DNA of 13,253 bases from Treponema sp. (GTDB lineage Bacteria; Spirochaetota; Spirochaetia; Treponematales; Treponemataceae). Of this stretch, positions 1 through 8,667 are shown in pieces. Position 1 is the first letter of the stretch. Each line of letters starts with the position of its first letter. The position numbers were made by a program, and so were the translations under genes. The notes beneath the pieces were generated by a model. It was not told where the DNA came from, did not search any database, and was given only the letters and a program-made list of their open reading frames with translations. Location: positions 1 to 13,253 of the forward strand of contig JAEETM010000091.1 of the NCBI GenBank assembly GCA_016290335.1, read 5' to 3'.

Positions 1-1227
1 GTAATGGTTGCCGGTACAGGTACCAATACTGCAATCTCTTCCTATATAAAGTACTTCTATAGGGCAGTCATAGAAAAGTCCCTTACCTGTACCACTACTT
101 TCATATTTATTATATCCAAGAGTAAGAAGTTCTGTTCCGTCTTCAATATTAACATTCTTCAATCCTGTACAACGGTTAAATGCACAGTATCCTATACTCG
201 CTACGCTTGCAGGTATTGTAATTGCTCCAAGATTTTCACATCCTGCAAACGCATAACTTCCTATAGAAGTAACACTTTCAGGTAATGTTAAGCTTGTAAG
301 ATTTGAACAATTGTAAAATGCATAATCACCTATCCTTGTTAATTCTGAATCTTCATCAATCGTAACTGATATAACTCCAGATGAACCATAGAACATATAA
401 TATGGGATTTTTGTTACATTTTCTCCGATTGTTACTGCCATGCCTGCAGATGAATTGTATGCAAATGGTGAATAGCCGTAATGGTTGTCGGTACATTCAC
501 CAATACTGCAATCTCTTCCTATATAAAGTACTTCTATAGGGCAGTCATAGAAAAGTCCCTTACCTGTACCACTACTTTCATATTTATTATATCCAAGAGA
601 AAGTGATGCCGCATCGTCCTCAATAGTAACATTTTTTAATCCTGTGCAACGGTTAAATACACCTATTTCTATATCAGTTATGCTTGCAGGTATCGTAATT
701 GCACCAAGTTTTGTACATCCTGCAAACGCATAACTTTCTATAGAAGTAACACTTTCAGGTATTCTTAAGCTTGTAAGCTTAGAACAATTGTAAAATGCAT
801 AATCACCTATCCTTGTTAATTCTGAATCTTCATCAATCGTAACTGATATAACTCCAGATGAACCATAGAACATATAGTCTGATATAGCGGTTACATTTTC
901 TCCGATTGTTACTGCCATGCCTGCAGATGAATTGTATGCAAATGGTGAATAGCCGTAATCACTGCCGGTATAGAAACTAAAAATGCAATCTCGTCCTATG
1001 TGAAGTTCTTCTATAGAGCAGTCATAGAAAAGTCCCTTTCCTGTACCACTCTTGGTATAGGTATTATATCCAAGATTAAGCGATGTCGCTCCGTCTTTTA
1101 TAACAATATTCTTCAATCCTGTACAACCGTTAAAAGCAAAGTTTCCTATACTCGTTACGCTCGCTGGTATTTCAATTGCTCCAAGATTTTTACATCCATT
1201 AAATGTCGATGCTGCAATACTGGTTAA
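1..1227 (-). repeat. 477-bp in-frame tandem super-repeat inside the LRR lipoprotein gene
   Basis: The sequence repeats with an exact 477-bp (159-codon) period: starts align at 1, 478 and 955. Two full periods and a more diverged, promoter-proximal third (955 to about 1227) are visible, and the array continues off the left edge. Perfectly identical blocks include 22-122 with 499-599 (101 bp), 305-399 with 782-876 (95 bp) and 413-482 with 890-959 (70 bp). Identity extends through synonymous positions, so the duplication or conversion is recent. Each unit encodes several BspA-type LRRs plus a shared insert with GKGLFYDC and IGRDC motifs. Confidence 0.93.
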
Positions 1228-2343
1228 TCCAGTGCTGTTCTCAAAAGAAAGATATATCTTTGCACCTGTAGAAGGAATTGCCTTAATTTTTGAAGCAAGC
1301 GTACTAAGTGTGCTGCTTGTAGCCCCGCTGAACGTCAAATAATATGTGCCGGTTTCTCCAGTTAAATCCAGAGAATCCAACTGTTCCGGTGTGATTACAT
1401 TACCATTGAACCATTTAGCATATAGTGTAATATTTGACGGATTAATTCCAGAAATACTTGTAATTTCAGTACCTTCTTCAAAGGTTGAAGTTGTGTACCA
1501 GGCTTCAAACTTTCGCCATCCATTTTTAATATTTGAAGCAGCTGGAAGTGCAGTTCCATATCGTGAATAAGTTTCTGCAGGAGAAAAATCGTTTACCCAG
1601 TTTCCACCATTCAAAACATAAGTGATTGTATAAGTAGGATTTAATTCGTTAAGAATAATTTCTTTTGTACTATCAACATCTGCGGCAACATGAACAATCT
1701 CCGGGTAAGTATAATTTTCGTTGCGATATGCATTGTCACAATAGAAAGTTACCTTTAATCTCCATTCCCCTACCGGAATGTTATTAACAGAATAAACATA
1801 ATGATTATCGCTTAATTCACTCTGTTTCTGCGAACCAGTAACTGTAGCTCCTGTTTCCCGATTTTCAAGCCAGGCTTTTACTGAACCTACCCCTGCATTC
1901 TGCGGCAAGGTAAAGCTTACAGAAACTGAACCTGTACTTCCGGTGCTTCCCGTAGACGCAAAGCTTACTGCAAAAGAAAGAATATTGTTTCCATTTACTA
2001 TAGTATGATTTTCCAGTTTTCCTTCAAAAGAGCTTCCTCCAATTTTTGAAGTAAGAATAAAATCATACGTTCCAGTCTGCATTTCAAGCTCTGCATTTTG
2101 TAAAGCTTCGTAATTACTGTATGATGCAATAGTTGCAAACGTATCTGTTGTTGATGACTGTCTTGCCTTCAGAACAAAATCAGTCATATCTTCTGATTGA
2201 GGATTTGGCTCTATAGTTCTGCAGCTGAGAGAAAATCTTATTTTTGCTGCAGTTTCATTATAATCAGCAGTATTCTTACAGGAAAAGAACAGAGCTAAAA
2301 AAATCTGAACAAGTGTTATATATAGAATCTTAGATCTTTTCAT
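1..2343 (-). CDS. BspA-type leucine-rich-repeat lipoprotein with one InlB B repeat (partial, runs off left edge)
   Basis: I translated the complement from 2343 to base 1 and found one open frame of 781 codons with no stop, so the 3' end lies outside the window. Residues 1-22 form a lipoprotein signal: charged MKRSK, a hydrophobic stretch, then LFFSC with Cys22 as the likely lipidation site (a relaxed, spirochaete-like lipobox). Residues of about 25-235 resemble no family I recognise. Residues 238-312 are one InlB/Listeria-Bacteroides B repeat (starts YTITYVLNGG, ends LYAKW). From about residue 370 onward come BspA/LRR_5-type leucine-rich repeats of the form L-x-x-I-x-I-P-x-S-V-T-S-I-G-x-x-A-F-x-x-C, inside a 159-residue super-repeat. 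The start is fixed by GGAGG nine bases upstream and by the one-base overlap with the preceding gene's stop. BspA-like proteins in treponemes and Bacteroidales act in adhesion; a surface-binding role here is inference. Confidence 0.9.
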   Translation of the reverse strand, partial: MKRSKILYITLVQIFLALFFSCKNTADYNETAAKIRFSLSCRTIEPNPQSEDMTDFVLKARQSSTTDTFATIASYSNYEALQNAELEMQTGTYDFILTSKIGGSSFEGKLENHTIVNGNNILSFAVSFASTGSTGSTGSVSVSFTLPQNAGVGSVKAWLENRETGATVTGSQKQSELSDNHYVYSVNNIPVGEWRLKVTFYCDNAYRNENYTYPEIVHVAADVDSTKEIILNELNPTYTITYVLNGGNWVNDFSPAETYSRYGTALPAASNIKNGWRKFEAWYTTSTFEEGTEITSISGINPSNITLYAKWFNGNVITPEQLDSLDLTGETGTYYLTFSGATSSTLSTLASKIKAIPSTGAKIYLSFENSTGLTSIAASTFNGCKNLGAIEIPASVTSIGNFAFNGCTGLKNIVIKDGATSLNLGYNTYTKSGTGKGLFYDCSIEELHIGRDCIFSFYTGSDYGYSPFAYNSSAGMAVTIGENVTAISDYMFYGSSGVISVTIDEDSELTRIGDYAFYNCSKLTSLRIPESVTSIESYAFAGCTKLGAITIPASITDIEIGVFNRCTGLKNVTIEDDAASLSLGYNKYESSGTGKGLFYDCPIEVLYIGRDCSIGECTDNHYGYSPFAYNSSAGMAVTIGENVTKIPYYMFYGSSGVISVTIDEDSELTRIGDYAFYNCSNLTSLTLPESVTSIGSYAFAGCENLGAITIPASVASIGYCAFNRCTGLKNVNIEDGTELLTLGYNKYESSGTGKGLFYDCPIEVLYIGRDCSIGTCTGNHY

Positions 2344-2357
2344 TAGTTATTTCCTCC
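2341..2357 (-). promoter_or_regulatory. Translational coupling site: SD plus TAATG stop/start overlap
   Basis: Reading the minus strand, GGAGG (2357-2353) precedes the ATG at 2343-2341 by nine bases. The TAA of the upstream gene (2345-2343) shares one base with that ATG, giving TAATG. This arrangement implies a common transcript and coupled translation of the two lipoproteins. I saw no separate promoter for the downstream gene, but one buried in coding sequence would be hard to exclude. Confidence 0.85.
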
Positions 2358-5300
2358 AACTGTTACGTTTATTGTAGATGAATAATATCTTCCGTTTTTG
2401 CTGGCTTCCAGATAGATGCTGTAAACACCTGCAGTCAAAGAGCTTGTTTCCAACTCCAGAGTGTTTCCTGTAACTGTTTGTGCAACATTATCTATGTACC
2501 ATTGATAATTAGAATAATCTTCACTGGCAGTAAACGTTAGTGTTGTACCACTTTCTGTTTTCGTTACGCTTATATCTGAATAAGGCGCTACAGTAACTGT
2601 AAAACCAGTATTTTTCCATTTTGCATACAGAGTGACAACACCTGTACTTCCCGCAGGAATTGAAGTTACCTTAGCCCCGGAAAAATCTGGTGTTGCATAC
2701 CAGCCTATAAAGCCGTAACCGGTTCGTGCTGGCTCAGCAAAAGTAATTGTACTGCTTTCTATTGTATAGCCTGCAGGATTAGAATTACTGTTTGTTCCGC
2801 CATTCAATACATAAGTAATACTGTATTCCTTTGGCTGATATTTTGCATAGAAATGTTTATTTCCAGTTTCTCCGTCGCCAACAGCTTCTACAGCATCTCC
2901 CGTAAAACTTGATGTTGTAAACCAGCCCATAAAGTCATAGCCATTTTTATTTGCCGCCGCCAGACTAATTTGATTACTTGCAACATTATAGCTTACAGGA
3001 TTATTTGCAGAGTTTGTTCCGCCGTTTAATGTATATTCTATACTGTAAGTAACAATCTGCCATTTTGCATACAAAGTTCTATTACCAATGCTTTCTGCTG
3101 GGATTGAGGTAATTGCATCTCCTGAATAATCAGAAGTTCCATACCAGCCCTTAAAGTCATAACCTGTTCGTATTGGCTCAGCAAAAGTAATTGTACTGCT
3201 TTCTATTGTATAGACTGCAGGATTAGCCGTATTGTTTGTTCCGCCATTCAATTCATAAGTAATACTGTACTCAGCTAACTCCCATTTTGCATAAAGGGTA
3301 ATTGCACCAGTTTCACCGCCAGCTATTGCTGTAACTTCAGTTTCATTATCATTAACTGTTTTATACCATCCGCTGAAAGTACAACCTTTTCTTGAAGGAT
3401 TTTTCAGCGTAATTGTTGCATCAAGCATTGTATAACTTACAGGATTTTCTCTGTTGTTTGTTCCACCATTTAATTCATACGTAACCTGATAGTGTGCGAT
3501 TTCCCATTTTGCATATACAGTTTTATTACCAGTAGTTCCTGAAAGATACCACCATAGTCTAGAATCTGTAAAATCCTCTGTTTCATACCAACCGGCAAAC
3601 TCATAACCAGTTTTCTCCGGTTCAGTAAGCCAAACATTATCTTCTACAGTATAGCTTTCTTTATTCAAACTGTTATTTGTTCCGCCGTTAAGCACATACG
3701 TAACAGTGTATGTAATAATCTCCCACTTAGCATAGAACTTCTTATCTCCGTTTTCGCCTGCTGTAACTGAAGCAACTTTATTATCTGTACAAGCCTCATC
3801 TGTAAACCAGCCAAGGAACTTGCAACCATTTCTTACCGGTTCAGTCAGCTCAAAAGAATCTTCAATTGTGTACGAAGTTTTAGCAAGGTCTCCGTCACTA
3901 AAGCTTCCTGAATTCAACTCATAAGTTATCTTATAATTGATGATTTCCCATTTTGCGTACAGTTTTATGTTTCTCCAGTTAGTCCCTTTCTCAATTGTTT
4001 CAACACGCTCACTGCTAAGGTCTTCTCTCTCGTACCAGCCCGCGAATTTATAACCGGTTCGAGTTGGTTCAGTTAAAGTGATATCGCTTTCTATATTATA
4101 TTTTGCAGGATTAGCTGTACTATTTGTTCCACCATTCAATTCATATTCAAGTGAATATTCTTCCACAATCCATTTTGCGTAAAGCTTTATTGCCTCAATT
4201 TTTCCACCAACAACAGTAGTAACAGCCTCGCCATTATAATCCTGTGTCGAATACCAGCCAACAAACTTATACCCGTCTTTTGAAGGAGCTTTTAGTGTGA
4301 TTTCAGACTGTTCTATTGTATAACTATATGGATTATCTGCAGCATTTTTTCCACCATTTAATTCATATTCAATAGGATAAACCGTAAGCTCCCATTTTGC
4401 ATAAAGCTCGGTATCGGAATAAATATAAGTTCCTTCTTCCACTTTTTTATTGCTTATTTTGTCAAACCAGCCAAGGAAGGTCATACCTTTTGAAGAAACA
4501 GGTGAAATCTGCTGTTCACGTATGTAATTACCTTCCTGAATAAAGAATGAAGATGGAAGGGATTCTTCTGTCTGATATTCTGAACTAAAGGAAACTGTAC
4601 AGTATTTTGTTTTGCTCGGTGTAAATATTTCATTACTTTCAGCCTTAACTGACCAATAGTCAACTTCACCATCAGAAAGGTATGCTTCAAAAGCTTCATC
4701 TACCTCAACTGCTTTTTCTTCAGAATGATTGTTTCCACCATTTGTCATATAACTAAGAAGCATATCATCATCAGTATCAACTTGTTTTACTGTAGAAGTA
4801 CCAGGAGAAACTGTATAAAGCATTACAGAACTTTTTGAAAGCTCCTTTGAAACCGTAGCTCCACTGAATGCAAGAAGGTATTGTTCATTCAAACCAAAAG
4901 TTGGTACAAGAAGAACCATACTTTCATCATCAGGAACAGAAAAAAAACGGCTGTTTCCATCAGGGAAGATAACAAAGCCATTCAAAGCAGAATTATTTTC
5001 CATTACACTTTTTGCTGAAATTGTAATAGGAATAAGACCTCTAAAGAAACGGAGAGGTATATAGTCAACCCATTCCTGGTCTTTAGACGAATCTCCATTT
5101 AAGTCTGGATTTATAATCCTGATATTTACACCGGTATCTACAAACGGCTCCGTAATATCACCATAAGTCAGTTTAACCTTTATAGGACCATATTTTGCAT
5201 CCGGTAAGATTTTTGGAATTATATAAGAAAGTCGATTTGAAGTAGAATTATCATAAGGTTCAATTGTAAGATTTGAATCAGCTGAAGTAATCTCATATTT

Positions 5301-6326
5301 AGAGCTCGTACATTCATTTTCACTTATGTTTTCGAAATAAATTGACATTACATAAGTTTTTGTATAATTTCCGAAAAGATATCCATCATCTTTATATTCC
5401 TCTTCAATTATACCAGTAACCTTAAGATTGTACTGATTCTTATTTACAAGGGCTATTGTTCCCATGTAATCTCCGGAGTTTGCAATTTTTAATCCAGAGA
5501 CTACAACAACCTCATTTCCATTTGTTATTGTTACAGTCTGTTCATCGTTTATTGTAGGTGCAGTAAGGACAATCTCACCTTTTTCATTACTTTCACCATC
5601 GCTATGAAAGTTTTTATATTTTGTTGATTTTCCAATTCCTTTGATTCCACTAACAGAGGTCGCAGCAGCTCTTCCTGCATTCTGGTTTGCAAATCCTACA
5701 ATCTTAAGACTGTATTCAAGATTTGTTCCACCTTTTCTAAAATACGGTATGCTGTTATTTTTAATTACATCCTTTACTTCTTCTGATTCTTTCGTAAAGG
5801 TTCCAAGTGTTTCTACAGTAAGACTTGATGAATCTGCCTCAAGTATTCTATAAGGTGTACCGTTTTCAGAAACATAAGAGTCAAGCACCTCATACTCAGT
5901 ACCGTTATCCATTCTTACCCAAGTTCCCCAGAAAAATGAATCAGAAAAAACGGCATTATTATTCTTCTCGTCCACTCGTATAGTAAAGCTTACAGATTTG
6001 TCTTTATAAGTAATTGTTATGAGAATAGAGTCCCCAACCACTGTAAGAGTACTACCGTCTTCTGGAGAAGAAGCCCATCCATCAACTACATCCTCTGTAT
6101 TGTCGCTGTATTTTGCCTTTACCAAAAGACCACTCAAGTTAAGAGTATCACCTGCTTCGTATAAAACGTTGTATGGTTTATGGGCTATATAGATTTCTAC
6201 AAGACTTTTGTTTTGCCCAGGATTATCTAGATTTTGTGGCCCAGTAGTTGCCGTATCACAACCAGTAAACCCTATAATAATGATAAAAAGAGAAAACAAT
6301 ATAATAGAAAACAATTGTTTTTTCAT
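2343..6326 (-). CDS. Large multi-domain lipoprotein with eight InlB-type B repeats
   Basis: The product is 1327 residues. Residues 1-22 are a lipoprotein signal (MKKQ, a hydrophobic core, then GFTGC with Cys23), so it is probably membrane-anchored and exported. Residues of about 40-122 look like a bacterial Ig-like domain. Residues of about 125-570 are unassigned; near 545 a short DGEVDYWSV stretch recalls PPC/DVUA0089-type modules, a weak resemblance. A degenerate B repeat (about 572-650, with GMTFLGWF and LYAKW) precedes eight complete 74-residue B repeats (651-1242), each with YELNGGTN, GYxFxGWY and LYAKW landmarks. A beta-rich Ig/PKD-like tail (about 1243-1327) follows. The start is supported by GAGGAG five bases upstream and by the signal peptide. 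It is the first gene of a two-gene unit with the LRR lipoprotein. B repeats (Pfam Flg_new) occur in surface proteins of many gut bacteria, usually as stalks or binding modules; an adhesin or cell-surface scaffold role is inference. Confidence 0.92.
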   Translation of the reverse strand: MKKQLFSIILFSLFIIIIGFTGCDTATTGPQNLDNPGQNKSLVEIYIAHKPYNVLYEAGDTLNLSGLLVKAKYSDNTEDVVDGWASSPEDGSTLTVVGDSILITITYKDKSVSFTIRVDEKNNNAVFSDSFFWGTWVRMDNGTEYEVLDSYVSENGTPYRILEADSSSLTVETLGTFTKESEEVKDVIKNNSIPYFRKGGTNLEYSLKIVGFANQNAGRAAATSVSGIKGIGKSTKYKNFHSDGESNEKGEIVLTAPTINDEQTVTITNGNEVVVVSGLKIANSGDYMGTIALVNKNQYNLKVTGIIEEEYKDDGYLFGNYTKTYVMSIYFENISENECTSSKYEITSADSNLTIEPYDNSTSNRLSYIIPKILPDAKYGPIKVKLTYGDITEPFVDTGVNIRIINPDLNGDSSKDQEWVDYIPLRFFRGLIPITISAKSVMENNSALNGFVIFPDGNSRFFSVPDDESMVLLVPTFGLNEQYLLAFSGATVSKELSKSSVMLYTVSPGTSTVKQVDTDDDMLLSYMTNGGNNHSEEKAVEVDEAFEAYLSDGEVDYWSVKAESNEIFTPSKTKYCTVSFSSEYQTEESLPSSFFIQEGNYIREQQISPVSSKGMTFLGWFDKISNKKVEEGTYIYSDTELYAKWELTVYPIEYELNGGKNAADNPYSYTIEQSEITLKAPSKDGYKFVGWYSTQDYNGEAVTTVVGGKIEAIKLYAKWIVEEYSLEYELNGGTNSTANPAKYNIESDITLTEPTRTGYKFAGWYEREDLSSERVETIEKGTNWRNIKLYAKWEIINYKITYELNSGSFSDGDLAKTSYTIEDSFELTEPVRNGCKFLGWFTDEACTDNKVASVTAGENGDKKFYAKWEIITYTVTYVLNGGTNNSLNKESYTVEDNVWLTEPEKTGYEFAGWYETEDFTDSRLWWYLSGTTGNKTVYAKWEIAHYQVTYELNGGTNNRENPVSYTMLDATITLKNPSRKGCTFSGWYKTVNDNETEVTAIAGGETGAITLYAKWELAEYSITYELNGGTNNTANPAVYTIESSTITFAEPIRTGYDFKGWYGTSDYSGDAITSIPAESIGNRTLYAKWQIVTYSIEYTLNGGTNSANNPVSYNVASNQISLAAANKNGYDFMGWFTTSSFTGDAVEAVGDGETGNKHFYAKYQPKEYSITYVLNGGTNSNSNPAGYTIESSTITFAEPARTGYGFIGWYATPDFSGAKVTSIPAGSTGVVTLYAKWKNTGFTVTVAPYSDISVTKTESGTTLTFTASEDYSNYQWYIDNVAQTVTGNTLELETSSLTAGVYSIYLEASKNGRYYSSTINVTVGGNN
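2601..4376 (-). repeat. Array of eight 222-bp InlB B-repeat modules
   Basis: Residues 651-1242 divide into eight modules averaging exactly 74 residues (592 residues, 1776 bp). Each starts near I-x-Y-x-L-N-G-G and ends in YAKW plus a short linker ending in Y or F. Most modules have diverged at the DNA level, but modules 6 and 8 share a perfect 40-bp block (3174-3213 and 2730-2769) exactly 444 bp apart, two module lengths. This suggests a later segmental duplication or conversion. Module 3 has a small insertion (LNSGSFSDGDLAK), and module 7 has YAKY in place of YAKW. Confidence 0.9.
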
Positions 6327-6365
6327 ATAATCTCCTCAAAAATGGTTTTTTCCGCACAAATACAT

Positions 6366-6394
6366 ATTATAACATTTTTTTAATAAACGTGTAA
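6366..6394 (-). promoter_or_regulatory. Probable promoter of the two-lipoprotein unit
   Basis: On the minus strand an extended -10, TGT-TATAAT (TATAAT at 6371-6366, TG at 6374-6373), lies 17 bases from a poor -35, TTACAC (6394-6389). Transcription would begin near 6359, giving a leader of about 33 bases with the GAGGAGA ribosome site at 6337-6331. It sits just downstream of the lysS terminator, so this unit should be transcribed independently of lysS. The weak -35 fits an extended -10 promoter or an activator-dependent one. Confidence 0.6.
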
Positions 6395-6415
6395 TTATTT
6401 CAAGAAAAATCATAC

Positions 6416-6445
6416 AAAAAAAATGTCGGGACAAGCCCGACATTT
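6416..6445 (-). terminator. lysS: Intrinsic terminator of lysS
   Basis: Minus-strand arms AAATGTCGGG (6445-6436) and CCCGACATTT (6430-6421) form a perfect 10-bp stem around a five-base loop. The T run continues to 6416, eight T in all counting the last bases of the stem. It begins 13 bases past the lysS stop codon and separates lysS from the downstream lipoprotein unit. Confidence 0.92.
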
Positions 6446-6458
6446 AATTGAATCTATC

Positions 6459-8660
6459 TTATTTCACCTTTCCGTTCTTATACTTCTCAACCGTCAGCCA
6501 TTTGCCGTCAGCCCCAATTTTTTTACCGTCAATTTCTACAAAACCATCGGTCGTGTGCAATTCCATTTCGGCAAACTTTTCAGGCTTAACGTAGCACAGT
6601 TCTTCATCCGGCACACCAAAACCTTCCGGCTCAAGCACAGTGCCAACCTCAAACTGAGGAGCAAAAATAACTTCGCAGGTATCTTTGTCGGTAGTCGGAT
6701 CACTTGCAGCAAGAAGCATACCGTTACTTCGCACACCGCGGAAGTTTGCAGGCTTGAGATTGTAAACAAGTACAATGTTCTTGCCAAGGAGTTCTTCCGG
6801 TTTATAGAAGTTTACAATTGAACTAACAATCTGGCGAGTCTCTTCTTCACCACAATTCAAAGTCAAAATATAAAGGAAGCTTCCACCCGGATGCTGTTCA
6901 ACCTTTTCAATCTTGCTAACCTTTAAGATTACGCGTCGACTGAATCTTTCAGCCAGTGGCAGCTTATCGATTTCTGCTGGAGTAAGCTTTTTGGTATTAT
7001 CAGTCTGTTTTTTAAGCTGATCAGCAGAAACTGCCTGAACATTACTCAAAATCTTCTGCAATCTTTCTTTACCTATAATTCTAAAGAAGCTACCTAAACG
7101 TGGTCCCTGCTCCTTGTTAATAAGAACATTATAAAGTGCTGTGAACAAAAGCTTTGTATCAAGACCAAGAGCAGTTGCAACATCGTAAATTGCCTGCTGA
7201 CAATCCTTATCAGTTTCAAAAGTATCAACCTTTGGAACAACTTCCTCAAGAACTTTCTTTACAGCCGCAGCCATTTCGGTAGACAAAGTAGCCTTACTTC
7301 CATCAGTGCGCAAAGCAAAGCAGAACTCAGGAGCACAATCCGGAGCAGAATGCTGAATCCAGAACCATGCACACGCAATTCTTCGGCGGAGACGTTCTTC
7401 CTGTTCAGGCTTTACATCTCCAAGAGCCTTAATAACTGCATCAATATCACCAGAATAAATCTGAAGCAAAGTTGTCAGCTGGCGGATTGTAATCTGGTAC
7501 GGCATAACTTCAGGAATAACACCGTCAGTCTGAGAAAGCATATAAATGCGTTTTTCTTTATTAAAGTGATCTTCTGATTTTGCCTTATCAATACCGTAAA
7601 CAATTCTTTCAGTCTTGTCATAATCTTCGTAAACCTTAAGAACGTCCATGTCAAAGCTGATGGCAAACTCAGTGTTAGGTCGTGTGCCCGCAAAAAGATA
7701 ACGCAAAACCTCTGCCTGATAAACATCCAATGCATCAGGAAGTGCAATAACCTTTCCCTTTGAAGAAGACATTTTTCCAGGAACACCCTTTAAGTTTACA
7801 AAATCATAGCGCATGGTCACCGGAGCATCCCAGCCATAAATACGCTTACTTACTAATTTTGCAGTATCATAACTTCCACCCGGACTGATGTGGTCTTTTC
7901 CACCCGGCTCAAAAACAACCTTTTCTTCGTTCCAGCGCATAGGCCAGTCAACACGCCAGCCAAGCTTTGCACCCTTAAAAGTTCTGATATCGGCAGTTTC
8001 GCAGTTACCGCATTCACACTTGTAGGTAATTCCATATTCGCCGTCGTAATTTGTAATTTCAGTTGTATCCTTATTACACTTGCCGCAGAAAATTGCAACC
8101 GGCCAGTAGACATCTTCCGGCTTCATTTTGTGCTGGTCATCGCGATATTCGTTCAAACATTCCTTAATTACATCGCGGTTCTGCATAGCCTTGCGCATAC
8201 CTTCTGCATAACGGTTTGCACGGTAACGGCTTGCCTGATACAAAAACTCCGGAGCAATACCAACACGTGGCAGCTGAGTTTCAATATCAACCTCGTGATG
8301 GCGCGCATAGTTTTCGTTGCGTCCAGTTGTATCTGGAACTTCAGTTATAGGATAGCGAAGATATTTTTCAAGGATTTCCGGGTCTGGCATATTAGCAGGA
8401 ACCTTTCGGAAAACATCATAATCATCCCAGGAATAAATAAAGCGTACTTTTTTACCCCGGTCACGCAAGGCACGCACAACTAAATCTACAGTTATAATTT
8501 CTCGGAAGTTTCCAAGATGAACAGTTCCACTCGGTGTAATTCCCGAAGCACAAGTATATGAATCCAAATCTCCCTTTTCGCGGATAATCTGGTCAGCCAT
8601 CTGATCTGCCCAATGACAAAGCAGCGGATCTCTCTTAGTATTGTTATTTTCGTTACTCAT
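6459..8660 (-). CDS. lysS: Class I lysyl-tRNA synthetase with C-terminal EMAPII/Trbp111-like tRNA-binding domain
   Basis: The enzyme charges tRNA-Lys with lysine in the cytoplasm. The class I signature is plain: a HIGH-type motif HLGN at residues 48-51 inside TPSGTVHLGN, GKDHISPGGSYDT, and KMSSSKG at about 296-302. A Cys-rich element CGKCNK...CECGNC at about 190-220 is a likely zinc site. Class I LysRS replaces the class II enzyme in archaea and spirochaetes. The usual length is about 520-530 residues, but this protein has 733. The extra part, about residues 572-680, starts RRVILKVSKIEKVEQHPG and contains NLKPANFRGVRSNGMLLAAS, typical of the OB-fold tRNA_bind domain at the end of bacterial MetRS and in Trbp111. 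A tail of about 50 residues follows. I chose the ATG at 8660. A TTG at 8696 would add 12 residues but lies inside the -35 element. The gene is monocistronic, with its own promoter and terminator. Some annotations use lysK for the class I gene. Confidence 0.95.
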   Translation of the reverse strand: MSNENNNTKRDPLLCHWADQMADQIIREKGDLDSYTCASGITPSGTVHLGNFREIITVDLVVRALRDRGKKVRFIYSWDDYDVFRKVPANMPDPEILEKYLRYPITEVPDTTGRNENYARHHEVDIETQLPRVGIAPEFLYQASRYRANRYAEGMRKAMQNRDVIKECLNEYRDDQHKMKPEDVYWPVAIFCGKCNKDTTEITNYDGEYGITYKCECGNCETADIRTFKGAKLGWRVDWPMRWNEEKVVFEPGGKDHISPGGSYDTAKLVSKRIYGWDAPVTMRYDFVNLKGVPGKMSSSKGKVIALPDALDVYQAEVLRYLFAGTRPNTEFAISFDMDVLKVYEDYDKTERIVYGIDKAKSEDHFNKEKRIYMLSQTDGVIPEVMPYQITIRQLTTLLQIYSGDIDAVIKALGDVKPEQEERLRRRIACAWFWIQHSAPDCAPEFCFALRTDGSKATLSTEMAAAVKKVLEEVVPKVDTFETDKDCQQAIYDVATALGLDTKLLFTALYNVLINKEQGPRLGSFFRIIGKERLQKILSNVQAVSADQLKKQTDNTKKLTPAEIDKLPLAERFSRRVILKVSKIEKVEQHPGGSFLYILTLNCGEEETRQIVSSIVNFYKPEELLGKNIVLVYNLKPANFRGVRSNGMLLAASDPTTDKDTCEVIFAPQFEVGTVLEPEGFGVPDEELCYVKPEKFAEMELHTTDGFVEIDGKKIGADGKWLTVEKYKNGKVK

Positions 8661-8667
8661 AAGGGCT

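Noticed and set aside
4..1227. Plus-strand open frames with repeated similar proteins near 4-285 and 1000-1227
   Set aside because: They are the complement of the LRR super-repeat; their similarity to each other only reflects the 477-bp repeat in the real minus-strand gene.
1..1227. Long direct repeats as a possible CRISPR array or non-coding satellite
   Set aside because: The unit is 477 bp, a multiple of three, in frame and coding throughout; there is no repeat-spacer pattern.
7890..8483. A 197-codon open frame on the plus strand opposite lysS
   Set aside because: It lies wholly antisense to a conserved synthetase, has no ribosome site, and its composition (rich in Cys, Asn, Phe, Thr) is that of a shadow frame.
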